From contig JAFXAQ010000034.1 in NCBI GenBank assembly GCA_017516925.1, forward strand, positions 1 to 38,213: a DNA stretch of 38,213 nt. Reading direction: 5' to 3'. Shown here piece by piece: positions 15,472 to 23,523 of this stretch. Within the stretch, counting starts at the first letter, position 1. Each line of letters begins with the position of its first letter. Origin of the DNA: Oscillospiraceae bacterium (GTDB lineage: Bacteria > Bacillota > Clostridia > Oscillospirales > Oscillospiraceae). The notes below the pieces were generated by a model. That model worked only from the letters and a program-made list of their open reading frames with translations, made no database searches and had not been told where the DNA came from. The position numbers and the translations under genes are program-made.

Positions 15472-16299
15472 TTACGCCTCCAAAGAGCGAAGCAGGGCAA
15501 TTTCCTCAGCATAGCCGGGAAGCGCATTGGGGGTTTCCAAAATCATTGGTAATGTTTTCAAATAGGGGTGGTTTATCACCTTTGCAAAAGCGGACAGTCC
15601 AAGGTTACCCTGTCCCAAAAGCTCGTGGCGGTCCTTGTGACTGCCAAAGGGATTTTTGGAATCGTTGATATGCAGCGCCTTCAGTCTGGAAAGACCCACA
15701 ACCCGGTCAAATTCTGCCAGAACACCATCCAAATCATTTACAATGTCATATCCTGCGTCGTGGACGTGACAGGTATCCAAGCAGACACCGACATCGTCGC
15801 TGCCCACAGCGTCTATAATGGCTTTGAGCTCCTCAAATTTTCCGCCTACCTCGCTACCCTTACCTGCCATCGTTTCCAAAAGCACCGTTACCGGATAGCC
15901 GGGTGCCAAAGCTTTTTTCAAAGCCTCTGCAATTTGACTGATACCGGTTTCCATTCCCTGTCCTACATGACTGCCGGGATGAAAATTATAAAAGTTCCCG
16001 GGCAGGGCTGCCATACGGCGCAAATCATCACACAGCACACTGCAGGCAAATTCCCGGGCATCCGGCTGCGCCGTACATAAATTCATCGTATAAGCTCCGT
16101 GGGCAACCAAGGGTCCAAAGCCGCCATCCTTCAGCGCCTGTACAGCCTGCCGACTGTCTTCCGGGTCTTCTTTGCGGGCCTGACTGCCCCGAGGGTTCCG
16201 GGTAAAAAACGCAAAGGTATTGGCGCCGATAGACTGCGCCGTTTTTACCATTTCCAAATTACCGCCACTGGCGGATAAATGACATCCTAAATAAAGCAT
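15472..16299 (-). CDS. nfo: Endonuclease IV (AP endonuclease)
   Basis: Zinc-dependent endonuclease cutting 5' of abasic sites in base excision repair. 275 residues from the ATG at 16299, with AAGGAGG upstream. The metal-ligand motifs of the TIM barrel are present: GCHLSASGG at the start, VAHGAYTMNL, FHPGSHVG, LLETMAGKG, CLDTCHVHDAGYD, LHINDSKN with HKDRHE, and MILETPN. It is the first gene before the FHA-FtsW and PBP genes, 37 nt upstream of the next start and without a terminator, so probably co-transcribed. The upstream in-frame ATG at 16377 would lie across the promoter. Confidence 0.95.
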   Translation of the reverse strand: MLYLGCHLSASGGNLEMVKTAQSIGANTFAFFTRNPRGSQARKEDPEDSRQAVQALKDGGFGPLVAHGAYTMNLCTAQPDAREFACSVLCDDLRRMAALPGNFYNFHPGSHVGQGMETGISQIAEALKKALAPGYPVTVLLETMAGKGSEVGGKFEELKAIIDAVGSDDVGVCLDTCHVHDAGYDIVNDLDGVLAEFDRVVGLSRLKALHINDSKNPFGSHKDRHELLGQGNLGLSAFAKVINHPYLKTLPMILETPNALPGYAEEIALLRSLEA

Positions 16300-16323
16300 C
16301 GTTCTCGCCTCCTTAGCTGGAAT

Positions 16324-16352
16324 ATCATAACACATTTTTGCACAAATTGCAA
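16324..16352 (-). promoter_or_regulatory. Promoter of nfo
   Basis: Minus strand TTGCAA (16352-16347), 17-bp spacer, TATGAT (16329-16324). The divergent WYL gene has a TATCAT (16385-16390) that could be its -10, but I see no convincing -35 for it. Confidence 0.6.
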
Positions 16353-16420
16353 ATTTTCCAATTCCATTTCTGTCCAAAATATGGTATCATTTATTCATAA
16401 CACGCAGGAGGTGGATATTT

Positions 16421-17398
16421 GTGCCGAAATCCGACAACCAAAAGCTGAAAATCTTCTATATTCTGGACTATCTGGAGCGCAACTCCCGGGAGGATAACCC
16501 CATCCGCGCAGGAGAACTGATTGCGATGCTGGACCGGGACCATAATATCGCCTGTGAGCGAAAAACCGTGTATTCCGACATTGCGGCATTGCAGGAATAC
16601 GGTGTGGATATTATCTCTCTACCCGGAAAAAACGGCGGCTATTACATCGGTAGCCGGAATTTTGAGCTCCCGGAGTTAAAGCTTCTAATCGATGCCGTGC
16701 AATCCAGCCGGTACCTGACAGAGAAAAAATCCAAAGAGCTCATCGAGAAGCTGTGCCAGCAGTGCAATGAGCACGACGCTAAGCTGATGTGCAGAAGCAT
16801 TCTGGTGTCCGGACGTGTAAAAAGCATGAACGAAACCATTTACTACAATGTGGACAGCATTCAGGAGGCCATTACCCAGAACCGGCAGATTTCCTTCCGG
16901 TATTTTGACTGGGATTTAGGCGGTCAGCGTCGCTATCGGGAAAAAGAATACCTGGCAAGTCCCTACGGACTTTGCCAGGATAATGAAAACTGTTATTTAC
17001 TTGCGTTTTCTCCCCGCCACGGCATCACCTCCTACCGGGTAGACAGAATGACAGACATCCGCCTGACCAAGGAAGCAAGGACCCCTTGTCCGGAGCTTAC
17101 CGGCAAAGCGCTGACACAGCATGCAAACCGGCTGTTCCAGATGTATTCCGGTGATACGGTGGATGTAAAAATGCGGTTCCACAGGAGCCTGATCAACGTT
17201 GTGGTAGACCGGTTCGGCAAGGATATTATGCTGATTCCCGATGGAGAAGAGCATTTCAATTTCACGGTGCCAGTTGCCGTATCCCCTATGTTTTTAAGCT
17301 GGGTCATCGGCTTTGGCAGCAAAGCAAAAATTCTCTACCCACAAGCTGTGGTGGATGCCTGTAAGGATTTATGTCAGGAGGCCCTCAGCCAATACTGA
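16421..17398 (+). CDS. WYL-domain transcriptional regulator
   Basis: 325 residues, starting at GTG with AGGAGG about 9 nt upstream. An N-terminal winged helix-turn-helix (about 8-75: KIFYILDYLERN, ...CERKTVYSDIAALQEYGVDI) is followed by a WYL domain (about 145-325) containing ISFRYFDWDLGGQRRYREKE, SPYGLCQDNENCYLLAF and ITSYRVDRM. WYL proteins bind nucleic acid or small ligands and control DNA damage, defence or metabolism. No defence genes are next to it; the neighbours are nfo (divergent) and a lipoprotein (convergent). The end overlaps the lipoprotein gene by 14 nt on the other strand. Confidence 0.88.
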   Translation: MPKSDNQKLKIFYILDYLERNSREDNPIRAGELIAMLDRDHNIACERKTVYSDIAALQEYGVDIISLPGKNGGYYIGSRNFELPELKLLIDAVQSSRYLTEKKSKELIEKLCQQCNEHDAKLMCRSILVSGRVKSMNETIYYNVDSIQEAITQNRQISFRYFDWDLGGQRRYREKEYLASPYGLCQDNENCYLLAFSPRHGITSYRVDRMTDIRLTKEARTPCPELTGKALTQHANRLFQMYSGDTVDVKMRFHRSLINVVVDRFGKDIMLIPDGEEHFNFTVPVAVSPMFLSWVIGFGSKAKILYPQAVVDACKDLCQEALSQY

Positions 17399-17876
17399 CA
17401 GAAGACAGAATGCTCTGCCAGGTTTGCGCCAAGTCTCCCGCCGCAGAAAACGGCGCTGACACGGTAACTGCGTAGTGATAGAAGCCGTCATCCAATACAG
17501 TGCCACGGGCAACACAGTCCTCCGCCTCCCCAACAGAGGACCAGACGCAATCATAGCGCTTATAGTCACCGGCTTCCCTTTCCACAACCGTTAATTGGTC
17601 CTTGGAAAAGCCGGTGAGCTCCCGGAAGGTTTTTTCCGTATCGCCACCGGTTAACACCTGCACAGTGACTGTGTAGCCGTCGCAGAGGTAGATTTTTCCC
17701 TCCGCGCCGTTATCCAGAGTTTCCACTGCGGCATTTTGGGGTAATGTTACTGAAATCTCCTTCCTTTGCGCCATCACCGGAGCTTCCATATTATCTGTGA
17801 CGGTTTCCAGGGTTTTCTCTGCGCCGCAGCCGGCAAGCAGCAACCCACACAAGAGTACACACAATGCTTTTTTCAA
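17385..17876 (-). CDS. Small lipoprotein of unknown function
   Basis: 163 residues from a TTG start with GGAGGGG upstream. The signal MKKALCVLLCGLLLAGCGAE has a lipobox with Cys17. The mature part is a predicted soluble alpha/beta domain (EISVTLPQNAAVE..., then GYTVTVQVLTGGDTEKTFRELTG...). The closing FYHYAVTVSAPFSAAGDLAQ followed by W..IL.S resembles the end of small domains that assess protein loads in spore or wall lipoproteins, but I do not recognise a family. It converges on the WYL gene with a 14-nt overlap and diverges from the DUF1294 gene by 26 nt. Confidence 0.75.
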   Translation of the reverse strand: MKKALCVLLCGLLLAGCGAEKTLETVTDNMEAPVMAQRKEISVTLPQNAAVETLDNGAEGKIYLCDGYTVTVQVLTGGDTEKTFRELTGFSKDQLTVVEREAGDYKRYDCVWSSVGEAEDCVARGTVLDDGFYHYAVTVSAPFSAAGDLAQTWQSILSSVSIG

Positions 17877-17902
17877 AATGACCCCTCCCGAAAGGACTTT
17901 CT

Positions 17903-18190
17903 ATGAAGCTGCTTCTCATTTACCTGTTACTAATCAATGCAGCAGGCTTTTTGCTTATGCATCTGGATAAGTTCAGAGCAAAAAATAATTTGTGGCGCAT
18001 TCCGGAGCGAGTGCTGCTGACTGTAGCATTTTTCGGTGGCAGCATCGGCTCGCTTTTGGGGATGCATTCTGCCCGCCACAAAACAAAACAGCGCAAATTT
18101 CAGCTGCTTTTGCCGCTGTTTCTGTTTGCGCAAGGCATAATTTTTTTGTCGGTAATTCCATTGTTGGCGGATTGCCAGAAACTCCCATAA
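17903..18190 (+). CDS. DUF1294 family membrane protein
   Basis: 95 residues with three hydrophobic segments. The DUF1294 pattern is clear: INAAGFLLMHLDKFRAK, WRIPERVLLTVAFFGGSIGSLLGM, then HSARHKTKQRKFQ. The family has no known role. GAAAGGA precedes the ATG. Only 26 nt separate it from the start of the divergent lipoprotein, too little for two ordinary promoters, so at least one promoter must lie inside the other gene. Confidence 0.85.
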   Translation: MKLLLIYLLLINAAGFLLMHLDKFRAKNNLWRIPERVLLTVAFFGGSIGSLLGMHSARHKTKQRKFQLLLPLFLFAQGIIFLSVIPLLADCQKLP

Positions 18191-18231
18191 AAATTTATGC
18201 AAAATTCGTTGGTATTTCCCCCTGATTTGGG

Positions 18232-18261
18232 TTGCAATTATGGTGCAAGTAGTGCTATAAT
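18232..18261 (+). promoter_or_regulatory. Promoter of the prs operon
   Basis: TTGCAA (18232-18237), 18-bp spacer, TATAAT (18256-18261), 68 nt before the prs ATG. The leader carries a CCTGTG/CACAGG hairpin (around 18273-18291). No PurR box is recognised. Confidence 0.7.
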
Positions 18262-18329
18262 ATGGTTAGAATCGCCTGTGGTGTGTGCACAGGTAACAAA
18301 AAGAAGGAAAAAGTGAGGTATTTCCAAAG

Positions 18330-19295
18330 ATGATAGCATACGGTGATAACATCAAGATTTTCTGCGGCAATTCCAATCCTGCCTTTGCCCAGACCGTCTG
18401 TAAGGAGTTGGGTCTGTGCATCGGCAACGGCGAGGTCAAGACCTTTGCTGACGGCGAGGTGTCTGTGTCTTTGAACGAGACTGTTCGTGGCGCTGACGTA
18501 TTTTTGATCAACTCCACCTGCAAGCCTGTCAACAATCATTTGATGGAGCTGTTGGTTATGATCGACGCCTGCCGCCGCGCTTCTGCCGGTCGTATTACTG
18601 CCGTTATTCCCTATTTCGGCTATGCCCGTCAGGACCGTAAAGCCAAGAGCCGTGACCCCATCTCCGCCAAGCTGGTTGCCAATATGCTTACCGCCGCCGG
18701 CGCTGACCGGGTGCTAACCATGGACCTGCACGCTTCCCAGATTCAGGGCTTCTTTGATATCCCTGTTGACCATCTGCTGGGTAACCCCACTTTTGTAAAA
18801 TATTATCTGGAAAAGTTCCCCGAGGACAAGTACAATCACGATGACTTCGTGGTTGTCTCCCCTGACGTGGGTTCCGTTGCCCGCGCCCGTGCTTTTGCCG
18901 CTAAGGTGCATATGGGCCTGGCAATTGTGGACAAGCGCCGTCAGAAGGCCAATGAGTGCGAGGTTATGAACGTCATCGGCGATGTAAAGGGCAAGACCTG
19001 TATCCTGTATGACGATATGGTAGATACCGCAGGTTCCCTGTGCAACGCAGCAAACGCTCTGGTTGAAGTCGGCGGTGCCAAGGAGGTTTTCGCTTGCGCC
19101 ACCCATGGTGTGCTCTCCGGTCCTGCCTTTGACCGCATCAATGCCAGCACAATCAAGGAGCTTGTTGTTCACAACACCATCCCCGTGCCTGAAAACTGCC
19201 CCAGCGCCAAAATCAGGCAGCTGGACGTGGCGCCCATTTTTGCCCGGGCAATTGCACACATCCACGGCGGCACCTCCATCGCCGACCTGTTCTGA
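18330..19295 (+). CDS. prs: Ribose-phosphate pyrophosphokinase (PRPP synthetase)
   Basis: Makes PRPP from ribose-5-phosphate and ATP for nucleotide, His and Trp synthesis. 321 residues. Visible motifs: FADGEVSVSLNETVRGADVF near the start, PYFGYARQDRK, TMDLHASQIQGFFDIPVDHL, the catalytic loop VDKRRQKANECEVMN (Gln where Pro is usual), and the PRPP-binding loop LYDDMVDTAGSLCNAA. A short insertion (EKFPEDKYNHDD) follows the dimer region. The 3-nt gap to pth suggests co-transcription of prs, pth and perhaps mfd, a common Firmicutes order. Confidence 0.95.
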   Translation: MIAYGDNIKIFCGNSNPAFAQTVCKELGLCIGNGEVKTFADGEVSVSLNETVRGADVFLINSTCKPVNNHLMELLVMIDACRRASAGRITAVIPYFGYARQDRKAKSRDPISAKLVANMLTAAGADRVLTMDLHASQIQGFFDIPVDHLLGNPTFVKYYLEKFPEDKYNHDDFVVVSPDVGSVARARAFAAKVHMGLAIVDKRRQKANECEVMNVIGDVKGKTCILYDDMVDTAGSLCNAANALVEVGGAKEVFACATHGVLSGPAFDRINASTIKELVVHNTIPVPENCPSAKIRQLDVAPIFARAIAHIHGGTSIADLF

Positions 19296-19298
19296 GCT

Positions 19299-19886
19299 GT
19301 GTTTGGTAAAAAGCAGGAAAGCTGGCTGATTGTAGGTCTTGGCAATCCCGGCAAGGAATATGAACGCACACGGCATAACTGCGGCTTCCGGGCGCTGGAT
19401 ATTCTGGCTGACAAGCTGGGCTGTAAGGTCGACAAAGCCAAGTTTCAGGGGCTTTACGGTCAGACCGTGGTAAACGGTCTGAAGCTGTATCTTTTGAAGC
19501 CGCTGACCTATATGAATCTATCCGGACGCTCCGTACTGCAGCTGTCTGCCTATTTTCAAATCCCGCCCCAGAGAATTATTGTGATTTTTGATGATATTTC
19601 CCTGGAGGTTGGTCGTTTGCGGGTTCGCTCCAACGGCTCTGCCGGTGGTCACAACGGAATTAAATCCATTATTTCCGAATTGGGCTCGCAGGAATTTCCC
19701 CGGGTAAAGGTTGGTGTAGGCGCAAAGCCTCATCCGGAGCAGGACCTGGCTGACTGGGTATTGTCCGGCTTTACTGCCTTGGAAGAAAAGGCGCTGAAAA
19801 CCGCTTTGGATAATGCCGGTGACGCAGCCCTGTGCCTGATTGAAAAGGGTGTAATGGAAGCAGCCAACCGGTATAACGCAAAATAA
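19299..19886 (+). CDS. pth: Peptidyl-tRNA hydrolase
   Basis: Recycles tRNA from peptidyl-tRNA that drops off ribosomes. 195 residues starting at GTG 3 nt after the prs stop; no good ribosome site is seen, so translation is probably coupled. Motifs: WLIVGLGNPGKEYERTRHNCGF with the catalytic His in RHN, LKPLTYMNLSGRSV, FDDISLEVGRLRVRSNGSAGGHNGIKSI and FPRVKVGVGAKP. Length and order are normal. Confidence 0.95.
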   Translation: MFGKKQESWLIVGLGNPGKEYERTRHNCGFRALDILADKLGCKVDKAKFQGLYGQTVVNGLKLYLLKPLTYMNLSGRSVLQLSAYFQIPPQRIIVIFDDISLEVGRLRVRSNGSAGGHNGIKSIISELGSQEFPRVKVGVGAKPHPEQDLADWVLSGFTALEEKALKTALDNAGDAALCLIEKGVMEAANRYNAK

Positions 19887-19901
19887 ACTGCATAAAGATA
19901 A

Positions 19902-19935
19902 AACACGGAAAGGGGAAAACTCCCCTTTCCGCGTT
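19902..19935 (+). terminator. Hairpin between pth and mfd
   Basis: Stem CGGAAAGGGG (19906-19915) with CCCCTTTCCG (19922-19931), extendable by AAAC/GTTT across one mismatch; loop AAAACT. Only three T follow, so termination may be partial and mfd may still be read through. Confidence 0.6.
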
Positions 19936-19972
19936 TGCACGTGGAACGAAAACTGTTTACTTGAGGTCAATT

Positions 19973-22900
19973 ATGGAAAAGCTGCTAGGATTTTTACAGA
20001 CAATTCCCGAATATAAATTGCTTCTGCAGAGTGTTTTGCAGGGAGAGGCTGCCGCTGTCACCGGTATCGGGCAAATCAACAGAACACACCTGATTGCTGC
20101 CCTGCGCCGGGACTGTAATAAGCCTATTGTGCTCATTTGCCAGGATGATATGGCAGCCAAGCGGCTTCAGGAGGAGTTAAAAGCCTTTTGCGGAGACAGT
20201 CTGCCCATTCTGCCCAGCCGGGAGTTGACCTTATATGATACTGCGGTGGTTTCCCGGGGCTGGGAACAAAAAAGGCTGCGGCAATTTTACGAATTAGCCA
20301 CCGGCAGTTGTAATATGCAAATTATGTCCTGGGAAGCTCTGAGCCAGAGAACCATCCCCCCGCAGGTGCTGGTGCAGGCAGCCTTCAGCTTGCAGGTTGG
20401 TCAGGAATATCAAATAGACAGCCTGCTCCAGAAGCTGACCGGCGCAGGCTACAGCCGATGCGCCATGGTGGAGGGACCCGGTCAGTTCGCTGTCCGTGGC
20501 GGCATTCTGGATGTTTACTCCCCCGCTGCAGATTTCCCTGTCCGGGCGGAATTTTTCGGAGACGAGCTGGATACCATGGGCTATTTTGACCCGGATACCC
20601 AGCGCCGCACCCAGAATATTGACGAGCTTATTGTTTTGCCTGTGGGCGAAACGCAGCCCCGTCTGCACCCCCAAGGACTTTCCGGACTTTGTGAGGATAT
20701 CCAAAAGCTGATTGTCCGGCAAAAGCGTCGGAAAACCCCTAACGAAGCACTGATTTCTACCTTGGAAAAGGACCTGAATAAGTACGAAAACCAGCTGTCC
20801 AATCCGGCTTCTGACCGGTATATGGCGCTGATTTATCCGGAGCTTGCCACCGCTTTGGACTATGTGCCGGAGGATGCGGTATTTGTGCTGTGCGACCAAA
20901 GCAATCTTCGCCGGACAGCCCGTACACGGACAGAAGAAACAGGGTTGCAGCTGGACAGCTTACTTCAGGGCGGTCTTGTTGCCGGTGAGCTGTGCGATTA
21001 CGTTTGCCAGTGGGAGGATTTTTGCAGCAAGCTGTCCGGTCGTACCACGGTGTATCTGGATGCATTTGCCGGTACTGCCTACCCGGAGGAATGTCCGCCC
21101 AAGCAGCTACTTCCTATGATTGCCAAGCAGCTGCCCGGTTATGGCGGCAATCTGGATACCGCTGCTTCGGATTTGGCGCACTATCAAAAAATGGAATTCG
21201 CTTCCCTGGTGCTCTGCGGCTCCCGCCGCAGGGCTGAGCTGCTGCAGGAAATGCTGCGTGAACGTGGACTTTCCGCCTTTTTGTGCATTCCCCTGACCAC
21301 CATGCCAAAGCCCGGACAGATACTTTTGGCTGAGGGCACGCTGCCCTTTGGTATGGAATATCCCGGCAGCAAGCTGGCGGTGCTGACCGAGGGGCAGCTC
21401 ATTGCCAAATCTGCCCCCAAAAAGAAAACAAAGAAAACCGCCACCAACCGGCAGAAGCTGAATTCCTTTACGGATTTAAGTCCCGGTGATTTGGTGGTAC
21501 ACGAAAACTACGGCATCGGTCGCTTTGTGGCTATGGAGCAAATCAAGGTTGACGGTGCTGTTAAGGACTATGTAAAAATCGCATATCAGGGGTCGGACAC
21601 ATTGTTTGTGCCAGCCACTCAGTTGGATTTGGTGAGCAAATATATTGGTGGCGGTGGCGAAGACAGTAACGTCCGCCTGAACAAAATCGGCACCGATGCC
21701 TGGCAGAAAACCAAAACAAAAGCCAGAAAAGCTGCCAAGGATATGGCCGGTGAGCTGATTCAGCTTTATGCCGCCCGGAAACGGCAGGAGGGCTTTGCCT
21801 TTGGCGCCGACACACCCTGGCAAAAGGAATTCGAGGATAATTTCCCCTACCCGGAAACGGATGACCAGCTGCGGTGCATTGCGGAAATCAAATCGGATAT
21901 GGAGTCGCCCATTCCTATGGACCGGCTTCTTTGCGGCGATGTGGGCTTCGGCAAAACCGAGGTTGCCCTCCGGGCAGTTATGAAGGCAGTTATGGACGGC
22001 AAGCAGGTTGCCATTCTGGTGCCCACCACGGTGCTTGCCCAGCAGCACTATAACACTGCAGTTGCCCGGTTTCGGGGCTTCCCGGTGAATATCGGCGTGC
22101 TCAGCCGGTTCCACTCCCCTACCCAGCAGAAAAAGACACTGCAGAAGCTGGAAACCGGACTGGTGGATATTGTCATCGGCACCCATAAGCTGCTGCAAAA
22201 GACTGTGAAGTTCAAGGATTTGGGGCTTTTGATTGTGGACGAAGAACAGCGGTTCGGCGTCAGTCACAAGGAACGGCTTAAGGAAATTTCCAAGGGTGTG
22301 GACGTTTTGACCCTGTCCGCAACCCCCATTCCCAGAACGCTCAATATGGCGCTGTCCGGCATTCGGGATATGTCCACCATTGAGGAGCCTCCGGCAGACC
22401 GGTATCCGGTACAGACCTTTGTGATGGAGCACAACAATGCCATTTTGGATGATGCCATCCGTCGGGAAATCGAACGGGGCGGTCAGGTGTACTATCTGCA
22501 CAACCGGGTAGAAACCATTGACCAATGCGCAGCCCGCCTGAAAAACCGAATTCCGGGGCTTTCTGTGGCAGTTGCCCACGGAAAGATGAGTGAGGATGCT
22601 TTGGGTGATGTGATGCACGCTATGGCTGACGGTGATATTCAGGTTCTGGTGTGCACCACCATCATTGAAACCGGTCTGGATATCCCCAATGCCAATACCC
22701 TGATTATCGAAAATGCCGACAGGTTCGGACTATCTCAGCTGCATCAGCTTCGTGGGCGGGTAGGTCGTTCCACCCGGCACGCTTATGCCTATTTCACTTT
22801 CCGTCCAGACAAATCCCTGACAGAAATTGCCGAGAAGCGTTTGGCGGCTGTTCGTGATTTTGCCGAGTTTGGCTCCGGCTTTAAGATAGCCATGCGTGAC

Positions 22901-23476
22901 CTGGAAATTCGTGGCGCAGGTAATCTGCTGGGTGCTGAGCAATCCGGACATATGATGTCGGTTGGCTATGATATGTATTTGAAGCTACTGGATGAGGCGG
23001 TTCTGGAGGAGCGTGGTGACACCCCAAGAGAGCCGGAGTGCACTGCGGATTTGAACATCACTGCCAACGTAGACAAGGACTATGTCAGCCGCGGAGAAGA
23101 ACGGATGGACCTGTACCGCCGTATGGCTGCCATCCGGGAGCAGGCGGATGCTGACGATTTACTGGACGAAATTATCGACCGCTACGGTGACCCGCCCAAG
23201 GGCGTGTTGAACCTTATCGATGTGGCGCTGCTCCGTGCCAATGCCCGGAAAGCCCATATTCAGGACATTCGCCAAAAGGGTGGCGAGGTGCAATTTACCC
23301 TGACAGAATTAAATCTGGAGGCAATCAGCGCCCTGTGCTCTGACCCGGATTACAAGAGCCGGGTGCAATTTGTTGCCACAGCAAAAGACCCCACTTTGCG
23401 GCTGAAGCTGTCCTCCGGTGTGGACAGCCTGCGGCAAAGCAAGGTGTTCATCGAGCATTTCCGGAAGTATCTGTAG
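19973..23476 (+). CDS. mfd: Transcription-repair coupling factor Mfd
   Basis: A DNA translocase that removes stalled RNA polymerase and recruits UvrA. 1167 residues from the ATG at 19973 (GAGG 7 nt upstream). Order: UvrB-like N-terminal region (GPGQFAVRGGILDVYSP, FFGDELDTMGYFDP), RNA-polymerase-interaction domain (FTDLSPGDLVVHENYGIGRF), then RecG-like translocase with Walker A GDVGFGKTEVALRA near residue 654, DEEQRFGVSHKE near 755, SATPIPRTLNMAL, and motif VI in LHQLRGRVGRSTRHAYAYF. The TRCF C-terminal domain is complete. No oddity is seen. Confidence 0.97.
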   Translation: MEKLLGFLQTIPEYKLLLQSVLQGEAAAVTGIGQINRTHLIAALRRDCNKPIVLICQDDMAAKRLQEELKAFCGDSLPILPSRELTLYDTAVVSRGWEQKRLRQFYELATGSCNMQIMSWEALSQRTIPPQVLVQAAFSLQVGQEYQIDSLLQKLTGAGYSRCAMVEGPGQFAVRGGILDVYSPAADFPVRAEFFGDELDTMGYFDPDTQRRTQNIDELIVLPVGETQPRLHPQGLSGLCEDIQKLIVRQKRRKTPNEALISTLEKDLNKYENQLSNPASDRYMALIYPELATALDYVPEDAVFVLCDQSNLRRTARTRTEETGLQLDSLLQGGLVAGELCDYVCQWEDFCSKLSGRTTVYLDAFAGTAYPEECPPKQLLPMIAKQLPGYGGNLDTAASDLAHYQKMEFASLVLCGSRRRAELLQEMLRERGLSAFLCIPLTTMPKPGQILLAEGTLPFGMEYPGSKLAVLTEGQLIAKSAPKKKTKKTATNRQKLNSFTDLSPGDLVVHENYGIGRFVAMEQIKVDGAVKDYVKIAYQGSDTLFVPATQLDLVSKYIGGGGEDSNVRLNKIGTDAWQKTKTKARKAAKDMAGELIQLYAARKRQEGFAFGADTPWQKEFEDNFPYPETDDQLRCIAEIKSDMESPIPMDRLLCGDVGFGKTEVALRAVMKAVMDGKQVAILVPTTVLAQQHYNTAVARFRGFPVNIGVLSRFHSPTQQKKTLQKLETGLVDIVIGTHKLLQKTVKFKDLGLLIVDEEQRFGVSHKERLKEISKGVDVLTLSATPIPRTLNMALSGIRDMSTIEEPPADRYPVQTFVMEHNNAILDDAIRREIERGGQVYYLHNRVETIDQCAARLKNRIPGLSVAVAHGKMSEDALGDVMHAMADGDIQVLVCTTIIETGLDIPNANTLIIENADRFGLSQLHQLRGRVGRSTRHAYAYFTFRPDKSLTEIAEKRLAAVRDFAEFGSGFKIAMRDLEIRGAGNLLGAEQSGHMMSVGYDMYLKLLDEAVLEERGDTPREPECTADLNITANVDKDYVSRGEERMDLYRRMAAIREQADADDLLDEIIDRYGDPPKGVLNLIDVALLRANARKAHIQDIRQKGGEVQFTLTELNLEAISALCSDPDYKSRVQFVATAKDPTLRLKLSSGVDSLRQSKVFIEHFRKYL

Positions 23477-23523
23477 CATTTTTCTTTACTTTGTGGTAAA
23501 ATAGCTGTAAGAGGTGAAGGCTT

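Noticed and set aside
21476-22618. A 380-codon minus-strand frame
   Set aside because: Antisense to the mfd translocase domain, which is intact.
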